Below, piece by piece: positions 1 through 5,509 of a stretch of DNA of 5,509 nucleotides. The notes below the pieces were generated by a model. It searched no databases. It saw nothing but the letters and a program-made list of their open reading frames with translations, and was not told the origin of the DNA. Position 1 is the first letter of the stretch, and the number at the start of each line of letters is the position of its first letter. A program made the translations under genes and the position numbers. This DNA is from Anaerocolumna sp. (GTDB lineage: Bacteria; Bacillota; Clostridia; Lachnospirales; Lachnospiraceae): contig JAQSYR010000246.1 of assembly GCA_029256035.1 (NCBI GenBank), positions 1 to 5,509 of the forward strand, written 5' to 3'.

Positions 1-1
1 T

Positions 2-835
2 CGGATAACAAAACTCAGAAAACAAATCTATGAGTATCGCCTGGAACGAACAAAGCTTCACAAGGATGATAAAGTCTTAACTTCCTGGAATGCACTTATG
101 ATTGTTGCATATGCTAAGGCTTATAAGACCCTTAGGAAAGAGGAATATCTTACTGCTGCTAAAAAAGCAGATCATTTCATACAAGAAAAATTATGCCAGG
201 GAGATCAATTATTTGTACATTTTCGTGAGGATGAAGCAAAAGGGAATGGGCATATTGATGACTATGCATTCTATATCTGGTCCTTACTTGAGTTGTATGA
301 AGCAACCTTTGATATGGCCTATTTGGAGCGGGGCATACATTTTCTAAATGTTATGATTGCACAATTTTTTGATGAAAAAGAAGGCGGTTTTTACCTTTAT
401 GCAAAAGATAGTGAAGCTTTAATTCATAGACCGAAAGAAATTTATGACGGCGCCATACCATCGGGTAATTCCGTTGCTGCTTATGTGTTACAAAAAATTG
501 CTGCATTTACTGGGAATATTGAAATTTTAAGAAAAGCAGAGCAGCAGCTGACTTTTATTGCAGGGAAAATCGGCAATTATCCAAGTGCATATTGTTTCTC
601 CATGATGGCAATTCTACTAATGCTGTATCCAACTAAGGAATTAATCTGTGTTGCAGAAAATTCGCCTGATATAAAAGAATTGCAAGATTATTTGTCAAAA
701 CACTATCTTCCTAATGTTACAGTATTATTAAAGACAGAAGAGAATAAAGCACGTTTGGAAAAAATTGCAGAATACACTGGCAGTTATGAAAGCAAAGATA
801 AGAAAACAACCTTTTATTTATGTGAAAATAACTAA
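2..835 (+). CDS. yyaL: YyaL/DUF255-family protein, C-terminal part (5' end outside window)
   Basis: The reading frame is open from nt 2, upstream of the first ATG (nt 98), and the residues before that ATG (DDKVLTSWN just ahead of it) are family-conserved. The gene is therefore truncated by the window edge rather than starting at 98. The visible 277 residues match the C-terminal (alpha/alpha)6-barrel-like half of YyaL/SPATA20-type proteins, whose missing N-terminal half is a thioredoxin-like DUF255 domain. Landmarks are DDKVLTSWNALM (visible residues 22-33), HIDDYAFY (about 84-91), LIHRPKE and DGAIPSGNSVAA (about 140-160), and the closing LEKIAEYTGSY...KTTFYLCENN. The biochemical role of the family is not settled; a thiol-related or sugar-related activity is only suggested by fold. 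The protein stops right after YLCENN, where I expect a few more residues including a second cysteine, and a short palindrome begins 2 nt after the stop. It is probably transcribed separately from the pilus-like genes, which have their own promoter. Confidence 0.9.
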   Translation, partial: RITKLRKQIYEYRLERTKLHKDDKVLTSWNALMIVAYAKAYKTLRKEEYLTAAKKADHFIQEKLCQGDQLFVHFREDEAKGNGHIDDYAFYIWSLLELYEATFDMAYLERGIHFLNVMIAQFFDEKEGGFYLYAKDSEALIHRPKEIYDGAIPSGNSVAAYVLQKIAAFTGNIEILRKAEQQLTFIAGKIGNYPSAYCFSMMAILLMLYPTKELICVAENSPDIKELQDYLSKHYLPNVTVLLKTEENKARLEKIAEYTGSYESKDKKTTFYLCENN

Positions 836-836
836 G

Positions 837-849
837 GGTGCCTGACACC
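837..849. repeat. Short palindromic element GGTGCCTGACACC
   Basis: The arms GGTG (837-840) and CACC (846-849) flank CCTGA and sit 2 nt after the stop of the YyaL-like gene. A 4-bp stem with no following T-run is too weak for an intrinsic terminator. From memory, GGTGCCTGACACC and its complement GGTGTCAGGCACC recur as a dispersed short repeat in several Firmicute genomes, sometimes near REP-associated transposases. Only one copy lies in this window, so its repetitive nature cannot be shown here. Confidence 0.4.
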
Positions 850-866
850 AATTGTGCAACAAAATG

Positions 867-892
867 TAGCATGAAATACATGGGAAATGCTA
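867..892. other. Inverted repeat abutting the -35 box
   Basis: TAGCAT (867-872) and ATGCTA (887-892) form perfect 6-bp arms with a 14-nt spacer, ending one base before the -35 hexamer of the predicted operon promoter. This position suits an activator or repressor site. It could also be a weak transcript-end structure for the YyaL-like gene, or chance in AT-rich DNA. Confidence 0.25.
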
Positions 893-921
893 TTTACAAA
901 TTTATTATAATAATTTATGAT
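893..921 (+). promoter_or_regulatory. Predicted sigma-A-type promoter of the pilus-like operon
   Basis: The -35 box TTTACA (893-898) and the -10 box TATGAT (916-921) are separated by exactly 17 nt, and each differs from consensus by one base. Transcription would start near nt 927-929, giving a 5' leader of about 90 nt before the TTG start at 1021. It is the only good promoter I see upstream of the gene run. All later genes overlap or abut, so it probably drives the whole set. Confidence 0.65.
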
Positions 922-937
922 AGTTACATCTTATTTT

Positions 938-954
938 TCTAAAATTCTTTTAGA
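938..954. promoter_or_regulatory. Inverted repeat just after the predicted transcript start
   Basis: TCTAAAA (938-944) and TTTTAGA (948-954) form a perfect 7-bp inverted repeat around TTC, about 10 nt after the predicted transcription start. As DNA it could be an operator; as RNA it is a small AU-rich hairpin in the 5' leader. A second repeat, AATATT-TATTG-AATATT, lies at 969-985. Low sequence complexity makes chance a real alternative for both. Confidence 0.3.
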
Positions 955-1003
955 TGATTACTTCCCCAAATATTTATTGAATATTACAAAAGAAAATTAC
1001 TAT

Positions 1004-1012
1004 GGAAAGGGG
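1004..1012 (+). promoter_or_regulatory. Ribosome binding site for the TTG start at 1021
   Basis: GGAAAGGGG lies 8 nt before TTG. Together with the MKIAFWSN start shared with the paralogue at 3423, it fixes a non-ATG start. Confidence 0.75.
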
Positions 1013-1020
1013 TTATTTTA

Positions 1021-1890
1021 TTGAAAATTGCATTTTGGAGTAATGCCAAGGGGAGCATTGGCGTTACAAGTAATCTGGCTTGCATAAGCGTAGCATCTGT
1101 TATGAGATATTCTTTAAAGGCGGTATTATGGGAGAATCATTCCCAGCGAAATACCTTAGAACAAGCCTTGCTCTGTAAACACACGAATCATTATTTAAAT
1201 GAGGTGGATAACTATCATATTCATCCTGTGGGCATGACTCATTTAATGAATCAGTTTGCCTTTGGCAAATACAGCATTTCTACTCACAAATTCAATACCC
1301 AACCTGATTATCCCAAACGACAGGCAATTCAGGAGGCATCTTACGAAATCTTAAATGAAAGACTTTATTACATTCCAACAAGCTTTGAAGTAAACAGAGA
1401 GTTATATGACTATGATTTATATTCTAATGTTAACCTAATACTCCAATCTTTAGATACATTTGCAGATCTTATTTATATCGATACTTCTAACAAAAATTCT
1501 TTAAGTTCCAAAGTAATATTGGAAGAAGCTGATGTTGTTGTAGTCAACTTAAATCAGAGCCCTTCTTTAATTCAGGATTTTTTTGAAAATTATTCTTCTA
1601 TTCAATCAAAATGCATCTTTTTAATTAGTAGTTACCAGAAGCAATCATGTTTCAACATTAACTCTATTTCTAAATTACATTCCATTAATAAATCTCAGAT
1701 AGCAATTATTCCATATAATCAAGAATATCAGGAAGCCGTGAGCCAAGGTACTATAGTAGAATTTATGTCAAGAAATTATACTTGTAAGCGTAAAAATCCA
1801 AACTATAATTTTGTTAATCAGGTGAAAAAGGCAGTAGAGATGATTATGCATCATATTAATTACATGGAACAACAGGAGGCTGCCCAGTGA
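1021..1890 (+). CDS. TadZ/CpaE-like P-loop-fold protein with degenerate Walker A (paralogue 1)
   Basis: A 289-residue protein with the layout of a MinD/ParA-fold CpaE/TadZ protein, a family that positions Tad/Flp pilus machinery at the membrane and is often catalytically dead. Strand 1 and the P-loop region are MKIAFWSNAKGSIGVTSNL (residues 1-19): the first lysine (K10) is kept, but the catalytic P-loop lysine position is V15. A Walker B-like strand, LIYIDTSN (150-157, D154), is followed by ILEEADVVVVNLNQ (166-179) and a late AIIPYNQEY (228-236). These blocks align with the protein at 3423-4244 (YDIVFIDANSG, ILEEADLIVVNLSQ, AVIPYNTEY), so the two are diverged paralogues. Start TTG is supported by GGAAAGGGG. 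It is the first gene of the predicted operon, and its stop overlaps the next start by 4 nt (GTGA). No signal peptide or membrane segment is seen. Exact family membership is inferred from motifs and neighbours. Confidence 0.7.
   Translation: MKIAFWSNAKGSIGVTSNLACISVASVMRYSLKAVLWENHSQRNTLEQALLCKHTNHYLNEVDNYHIHPVGMTHLMNQFAFGKYSISTHKFNTQPDYPKRQAIQEASYEILNERLYYIPTSFEVNRELYDYDLYSNVNLILQSLDTFADLIYIDTSNKNSLSSKVILEEADVVVVNLNQSPSLIQDFFENYSSIQSKCIFLISSYQKQSCFNINSISKLHSINKSQIAIIPYNQEYQEAVSQGTIVEFMSRNYTCKRKNPNYNFVNQVKKAVEMIMHHINYMEQQEAAQ
1874..1879 (+). promoter_or_regulatory. Ribosome binding site for the GTG start at 1887
   Basis: A perfect AGGAGG lies 7 nt before GTG, inside the end of the previous gene. 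It confirms a GTG start overlapping the upstream TGA. Confidence 0.8.
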
Positions 1891-2795
1891 AAAGATATAT
1901 AAAAAGGTCAACGAAACAGTATATTATGGTATCGGTCTTAAGTATTTTAATTATTAGCGGAGCATTTCTTCTTGCCTACTTTACTATTTTAAAGAATACA
2001 AAAGAAAGTTATGCAAACGAAATTAAATTACTGGAAGAACAGTTAATAGCAAGAGAAGTTTATGTCTATGAAGCGAAAGAGGTAATTCCCTCTGGAAGCA
2101 TTATAACGAAAGATAATTTAAAATATGTGAAATCTTATTCAAATCAATCCCAGGAATATTTTATGACAGAAAAAGAAATAGGAATGACTGCCCTAATTCA
2201 AATAGAACCGGGAACCCAGATTTTAAAAGGTATGTTAACCAAAAATCAATTAGAAGAGAATGTAAGAGAAGTGGAATACGACGTATTTTTAATTAATAGT
2301 AATATAAAAGATGATGATTGTATTGACTTAAGGTTACTACTTCCAAATGGTGAAGATTATATTGTTCTTAGTAAAAAAGGTATAAAGCAGGTAGACATAG
2401 CATCGAATAACTGCTTCCTCTGGTTAACAGAAGAAGAAATACTGACTATGTCCAGTGCTGTGGTAGATGCATTTTTATACCCTGGTTCAAAATTATATAC
2501 TACAAAATATGTAGAACCCAGACTTCAGGAGCCTTCCATCTTAACCTACCAGCCAAGTCTGGCCACCTTAACACTAATGGAAGAGAATGAAAATATTGTT
2601 GAAACCGCATCCATAGCGGTTAGAAGACAATTAAGAAGAGAACTTGAAGAGCGTCTTGAAAAGCTGGTGAATAAGGATATATCAAATAGTAACTTACAGA
2701 CTGACTTTTCTTACGCAGACAGCTTAAGTGAGAAACCAGTTACTGGCTCAGGTGATACTACTTATGTAGAATCAGATAAAGATGAATCAAAGTGA
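1887..2795 (+). CDS. cpaB: CpaB/RcpC-like SAF-domain membrane protein
   Basis: A 302-residue protein. A basic N-terminus (KRYIKRSTK) precedes one transmembrane helix at about residues 12-35, then a short charged helix (36-56). A SAF domain follows at about 57-118: REVYVYEAKEVIPSGSIITK at its start and EIGMTALIQIEPGTQILKGML at its end. A second conserved domain at about 128-210 carries DLRLLLPNGEDYIVLSKK. This order (one anchor helix, SAF, RcpC-like domain) is that of CpaB/RcpC, which in Tad/Flp systems acts in the pilus exit path. In a Gram-positive it would sit on the outer face of the membrane, perhaps binding wall polymer (inference). The C-terminus has a charged helix (RRQLRRELEERLEKL, about 246-260) and an acidic, low-complexity tail. 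The GTG start overlaps the upstream stop, and the last 14 nt overlap the next gene, so translational coupling is likely. Confidence 0.8.
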   Translation: MKRYIKRSTKQYIMVSVLSILIISGAFLLAYFTILKNTKESYANEIKLLEEQLIAREVYVYEAKEVIPSGSIITKDNLKYVKSYSNQSQEYFMTEKEIGMTALIQIEPGTQILKGMLTKNQLEENVREVEYDVFLINSNIKDDDCIDLRLLLPNGEDYIVLSKKGIKQVDIASNNCFLWLTEEEILTMSSAVVDAFLYPGSKLYTTKYVEPRLQEPSILTYQPSLATLTLMEENENIVETASIAVRRQLRRELEERLEKLVNKDISNSNLQTDFSYADSLSEKPVTGSGDTTYVESDKDESK

Positions 2796-3420
2796 TAAAT
2801 ATGAGCTAATACTGTATTTATCCCGTATCCTATATCATCTGAATAAAAAAGTGTTATTAGTTGATTATGCAGAAAATGAAGCACTTTTACAAAGTATTAC
2901 CATACCGGAAACATTAAAAGAAAATAATAATTACATTAGTTACCGTGGGATTGATTTTATTCAGGGAAAATATTTTACATGGAAAATGAAACAGGAATAT
3001 GACTATATTTTAATGGATTTTGGTTATCTTTTGGCCCATGAAGGCATGTTACGATGTTCTAAAGTTATATTTGTAACAGATTTGCAATTACATAATCTAA
3101 AGCGCATTAAAAATATGGAGTATGTGGAAGATGAGGATAAATGTTTAGTTATTAAAGATGTATTTCAATGCAAAATTAAACCTGAATATATTATTAGCCA
3201 AATTGGTTTTCCAGTAAAAAAAGATAATATTTTCATTCTTTATCAAGATTCTGTTGATCTAAAATCTAAAGTGTCATGTCAATATGATCATAAATTCGCC
3301 TTTACTAAATTATCAAAACCAACCAGATGTTTTTTAAAAGACTTTACAAGAATGATAGCCAATCATTTCGAGGAGAAAGAAATCAATCTTGCATATAAAA
3401 AGGCGGAGAGGGGGTTATAA
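2782..3420 (+). CDS. Short CpaE/TadZ-like protein, N-terminus apparently lost or atypical
   Basis: A 212-residue protein with parts of a P-loop NTPase fold. ELILYLSRILYHLNKKVLLVDYAENE (residues 8-33) looks like the helix after a P-loop plus strand 2. EYDYILMDFG (72-81) looks like the Walker B strand, and KVIFVTDLQLHNLKRI (94-109) like the next strand and helix. The first strand and the glycine-rich loop expected ahead of residue 8 are absent. The frame cannot extend upstream because of a TAG at 2767-2769, so ATG 2782 is the only conventional start. No good Shine-Dalgarno precedes it (only AGATAAAG), and it overlaps the previous gene by 14 nt, so initiation probably relies on coupling. The protein may be a non-catalytic partner of the TadZ-like proteins on either side, or a gene whose 5' end was damaged. 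It ends with TAA 2 nt before the next TTG start. Confidence 0.6.
   Translation: MNQSDKYELILYLSRILYHLNKKVLLVDYAENEALLQSITIPETLKENNNYISYRGIDFIQGKYFTWKMKQEYDYILMDFGYLLAHEGMLRCSKVIFVTDLQLHNLKRIKNMEYVEDEDKCLVIKDVFQCKIKPEYIISQIGFPVKKDNIFILYQDSVDLKSKVSCQYDHKFAFTKLSKPTRCFLKDFTRMIANHFEEKEINLAYKKAERGL
3405..3414 (+). promoter_or_regulatory. Ribosome binding site for the TTG start at 3423
   Basis: GGAGAGGGGG lies 8 nt before TTG and is embedded in the last codons of the previous gene. With the MKIAFWSN match to the paralogue at 1021, it supports the TTG start. Confidence 0.75.
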
Positions 3421-3422
3421 TC

Positions 3423-4244
3423 TTGAAGATAGCATTTTGGAGTAATGTACACGGGCAGGCAGGTACAACCAGCAATCTTTTGGCCATTGCAATTATTTGC
3501 GCATTGCAATACAAGTTAAAAACTATGGTGACCCAGACTCATTTTAATCTAAACAATCTGACTGCTGGAATGGTATCTGATCGAGAGCAGTTTCAAAAAG
3601 AATTTCTTATGGAAATTGGCATAGATGCCCTGACAAGAAGTATTAAATCAGCACCACTTGACTATGAAATAATTGAAAATAGTACTATTTCTTTTTTAAA
3701 GAAGCGTCTTAATTTATTGCCGGGTACTGCCAAAATGAATCGTGAAATCTATGAAATAGATACTTTAAAAGCCATAACAGGAATATTACGCACCGTTGAA
3801 ATGTTATATGACATAGTTTTTATTGATGCAAACTCAGGAAAGAATCAGTTAACCAATAAGATTCTGGAGGAAGCAGATTTAATTGTAGTAAATCTTAGTC
3901 AGAATAAAAACATGATTGAAGAATTTAAGTTAAATTACAAATTTCCAAAGAAAAAGGTATTTTACCTGTTTGGCCATTATGATACAAATTCCCGTTATAA
4001 TATAAATAACTTAAAACAGTCTTATAATTGGCTAAACTCTAAGAATACTGCCGTCATTCCTTATAACACGGAATATATGGATGCTTTATCTGATGGACAG
4101 GCTATTGCTTATATGTTAAAAAATATAGAAAGTGAGAAAAACGATAGTAATGGTTATTTTATAAAAGAAGTGAAAGCGGCTGCCAGCAAACTTTTGAAGT
4201 ATACTGGTACAGAAAGGCGGCTGATTTATGGATTACATGACTAA
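3423..4244 (+). CDS. TadZ/CpaE-like P-loop-fold protein with degenerate Walker A (paralogue 2)
   Basis: A 273-residue MinD/ParA-fold protein of the TadZ/CpaE type. The N-terminus is MKIAFWSNVHGQAGTTSNLL; the P-loop-like HGQAGTTS (residues 10-17) keeps glycines and T/S but has neither lysine of a deviant Walker A. From memory HGQxGTTSN is usual in clostridial homologues, so this looks like a family trait rather than new decay. Further blocks are YDIVFIDANSG (129-139), ILEEADLIVVNLSQ (147-160) and AVIPYNTEY (210-218). The protein is cytosolic, with no membrane segment; a localisation or scaffolding role for the pilus machine is inferred from family and position directly before the CpaF/TadA-like gene. 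It shares the exact DNA stretch GCATTTTGGAGTAATG (1030-1045 and 3432-3447) and a TTG start with paralogue 1. Its last 17 nt overlap the next gene. Confidence 0.75.
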   Translation: MKIAFWSNVHGQAGTTSNLLAIAIICALQYKLKTMVTQTHFNLNNLTAGMVSDREQFQKEFLMEIGIDALTRSIKSAPLDYEIIENSTISFLKKRLNLLPGTAKMNREIYEIDTLKAITGILRTVEMLYDIVFIDANSGKNQLTNKILEEADLIVVNLSQNKNMIEEFKLNYKFPKKKVFYLFGHYDTNSRYNINNLKQSYNWLNSKNTAVIPYNTEYMDALSDGQAIAYMLKNIESEKNDSNGYFIKEVKAAASKLLKYTGTERRLIYGLHD

Positions 4245-4659
4245 TATTATTATAATAACAGGGATCTTGCTTTTAATCACACTTACTATGTATTACCTAT
4301 TTAAAAATGAGGGAATGGAACAAGATGAAAATTCTGAAGACGAATACAGTGTGGATTACCTGGTAGCAGGGATAAAAGAAATGTTGAATCATATTTTAAA
4401 TACAGGACCCTCAGAGTGGAATCTAAATAAATTGGAAACCAAAAAGCAGGAAAGACGTAGAGGAAAACTTAAAAAAGCACTTCGAACCTGCAATTATGGT
4501 GATATTGGTGCCAAAGAATATGTGAAAGAGTACATAAAAGACTTATTACAGTTAAAATTCAATCTAAATGAAGAAAATATCGATAAAGTAATTCCCTTTC
4601 ATAAATTTTATAAACTATCAACACAGGATAAATTACATATAAGGGCCATGGTGCCATAG
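4228..4659 (+). pseudogene. CpaF/TadA-like fragment 1: membrane anchor and N-terminal domain
   Basis: Starts at ATG 4228 with GAAAGGCGG (4212-4220) 7 nt upstream, overlapping the previous gene by 17 nt. Residues 6-24 (NIIIITGILLLITLTMYYL) form a hydrophobic helix, followed by an acidic linker. Residues about 43-137 match the N-terminal domain I associate with clostridial CpaF-like ATPases: RRRGKLKKALRTCNYGDIGAK, EYVKEYIKDLL, NEENIDKVIPF and LSTQDKL. Conserved sequence stops near residue 137. RAMVP and a TAG (4657-4659) follow, while the family-like sequence resumes in another frame. If translated, the 143-residue product is a stable-looking membrane stub without catalytic parts. Confidence 0.7.
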
Positions 4660-5159
4660 ATGAAATCAGGGATATGCTTATTGACGGTGTTAGTGCAGGA
4701 GTGTCAGGATTGTCTAATGTCCATTACCATTACACCGAAGAAATGTTTACCCAGTCCTATTTTGAATTACCAAGGGCTTATAATAGTATTTGGATTTTCT
4801 ACGGTGGAAAAACTATTTATTTATCTTTTTTAGGATTTGGAAATCAACGTGAACTAGAGCGAGTCTGTAAAAATGTATATCGCTATGACAATCCGGGACA
4901 ATTAAGTGCCAATCGGGGTTATATAGCAAATGATATGAAGGATGGATCCAGAGTCATAGTAACTAGGCCACCATTAACGGAAAGCTGGGCTTTTTTTATC
5001 CGAAAGTTTGATAGTATCGAAAAAGTGAATATCACATCTTTACTAACAGATGAAGGCAGGGAAATACCAATGGAAACTATAAAGTGGTTAATCAAAGGAT
5101 GTCAGGTAATTGGAATTACAGGAATTATACCCAAACCGCAATATTTTATCCTTTCGTGA
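4632..5159 (+). pseudogene. CpaF/TadA-like fragment 2: central domain up to the P-loop
   Basis: This frame opens after a TAA at 4629-4631. It reads YKGHGAIDEIRDMLIDGVSAGVSG from nt 4638, a hallmark of the family's second conserved region, so the first ATG (4674) is internal to the domain and not a true start; no good ribosome site precedes it. Later landmarks are FYGGKTIYLSFLGFGN, DGSRVIVTRPPLTESWAFFIRK and KWLIKGCQVIGITG. The last of these should lead straight into the Walker A loop. Instead the frame reads IIPKPQYFILS and stops at TGA 5157-5159, which is out-of-frame reading of the downstream segment. Confidence 0.75.
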
Positions 5160-5509
5160 GACCCCTACCGTAAACGGCCAGGAAGCATTAGATCTTCAAA
5201 AGAAAACAGATGGTACAGTTACAATCTTAGGAGAAGTTGCTACTGCACCTGTTGCTAGGTGGCTGGTACAGTTAAGCCAGGTAGCAAGTAAATTCACTGT
5301 ATTTACCCACCATGCCAAGACCACCAACCATCTGGTTGCCTCCCTTCGAAACGCACTTTTGCAGGAAGGTGGATTTACCAATGAGGTCATAGCCGAAGAA
5401 CAGGTGGTAGATACCGTTAACTTTGATATACATATGGCTAAATCTGTAGATGGACATCGATACATTGAACGTATTACTGAAATTATTCCATATGAAGATG
5501 CAGAATTTA
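5110..5509 (+). pseudogene. CpaF/TadA-like fragment 3: catalytic C-terminal part (runs off the edge)
   Basis: This frame opens after TAA 5107-5109. Family-like sequence begins about nt 5122 with ELYPNRNILSFRETP, then TVNGQEALDLQKKTDG, the Walker B-like ILGEVATAPVARW and the TVFTHHAKTT histidine motif. RNALLQEGGF, VNFDIHMAK and HRYIERITEIIPYE follow before the edge. Conservation is strong and there are no stops, so damage is confined to the gaps. No conventional start codon with a ribosome site precedes it, so it is unlikely to be made as a separate protein unless by reinitiation after the TGA at 5157. Confidence 0.8.
5112..5127 (+). repeat. Direct repeat GGAATTA at the second lesion
   Basis: GGAATTA occurs at 5112-5118 and 5121-5127, exactly where the frame changes. 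The first copy encodes part of VIGITG and the second encodes part of ELYP in the downstream frame. This fits a deletion between short homologous stretches, though the unbroken parent is not available for comparison. Confidence 0.5.

Larger units (their letters stand above)
4228..5509 (+). pseudogene. cpaF: CpaF/TadA-like pilus assembly ATPase, broken by two lesions (3' end outside window)
   Basis: Three segments in three reading frames, in correct order, together make one CpaF/TadA-like secretion ATPase: an N-terminal anchored domain (4228-4641), a central domain (about 4632-5123) and a catalytic C-terminal part (5122 to the edge). At each frame change the flanking sequences look like non-adjacent parts of the family protein, so these appear to be internal deletions that also shift frame, not single-base slips. 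The second gap removes the Walker A P-loop and the acidic motif expected after it; the GEVA and THHA region remains. From memory of homologues about 30-40 residues are missing there and perhaps 50-70 at the first gap; both are estimates. As read, no product could be an active ATPase. An assembly error remains possible, but two independent gaps make it less likely. Confidence 0.75.

Noticed and set aside
102..347. Plus-strand 81-residue reading frame inside the YyaL-like gene
   Set aside because: It overlaps the conserved YyaL-like frame and has no family resemblance, so it is an out-of-frame shadow.
836..892. Intrinsic terminator after the YyaL-like gene
   Set aside because: The only hairpins have 4-6 bp stems with no adjacent T-run, so no convincing rho-independent terminator is present.
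2700..2795. Frameshift fusing the CpaB-like gene to the short CpaE-like gene
   Set aside because: The CpaB-like frame ends in a normal acidic low-complexity tail, and the downstream frame is closed by a stop at 2767-2769 with no family-like residues before it. Two overlapping genes is the simpler reading.
4632..4660. Programmed -1 ribosomal frameshift joining CpaF fragments 1 and 2
   Set aside because: No X XXY YYZ slippery heptamer or following stem is evident, and protein sequence appears to be missing at the junction, which frameshifting would not explain.
5196..5465. Minus-strand reading frames of 89 and 61 residues
   Set aside because: They lie antisense to the strongly conserved catalytic part of the CpaF-like gene, show no ribosome site or recognisable motif, and are shadows of its codon pattern.
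1..5509. CRISPR array, tRNA/rRNA, transposase gene or phage genes
   Set aside because: No regularly spaced repeats, structured RNA signatures or characteristic protein motifs were found on either strand.

Overview
The window is AT-rich, tightly packed and entirely plus-strand. Its Shine-Dalgarno sequences, TTG/GTG starts and protein families point to a low-GC Firmicute, most likely a clostridium of the Lachnospiraceae or a relative. This placement is inferred from protein style; no taxonomic marker gene is present.

Layout: (1) nt 2-835 is the 3' part of a YyaL/DUF255-type gene with its 5' end outside the window. (2) nt 836-1020 is an intergenic stretch. It holds a short GGTGCCTGACACC palindrome against the preceding stop, a near-consensus sigma-A-type promoter (TTTACA - 17 nt - TATGAT) and AT-rich inverted repeats around the predicted transcript start. 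(3) nt 1021 to the right edge is a single run of overlapping or abutting genes resembling a clostridial Tad/Flp-pilus (or related type II/IV secretion) locus. In order these are a TadZ/CpaE-like protein, a CpaB/RcpC-like SAF-domain membrane protein, a second and shorter CpaE/TadZ-like protein, a paralogue of the first TadZ/CpaE-like protein, and a CpaF/TadA-like assembly ATPase.

The main unexpected result is that the CpaF/TadA-like ATPase gene is broken. Conserved sequence runs through three reading frames (nt 4228-4641, about 4632-5123, and 5122 to the edge). At each frame change a block of expected protein appears to be missing. The second missing block should carry the Walker A P-loop, while the GEVA and THHA region downstream is intact. 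The three CpaE/TadZ-like proteins also lack a canonical P-loop lysine, and the shortest (nt 2782) starts at or after where strand 1 and the P-loop should be. No nucleotide-binding protein visible here therefore has a recognisable intact Walker A motif. This could be a decaying pilus locus, an assembly artefact, or a locus served by an ATPase elsewhere.

If intact, the genes would work together as follows. CpaF/TadA powers pilin assembly at the inner face of the membrane. TadZ/CpaE-like proteins localise the machine. The CpaB-like protein spans the membrane and presents a SAF domain outside. No pilin, prepilin peptidase, TadB/TadC platform gene, RNA gene, CRISPR array or transposase gene is visible.
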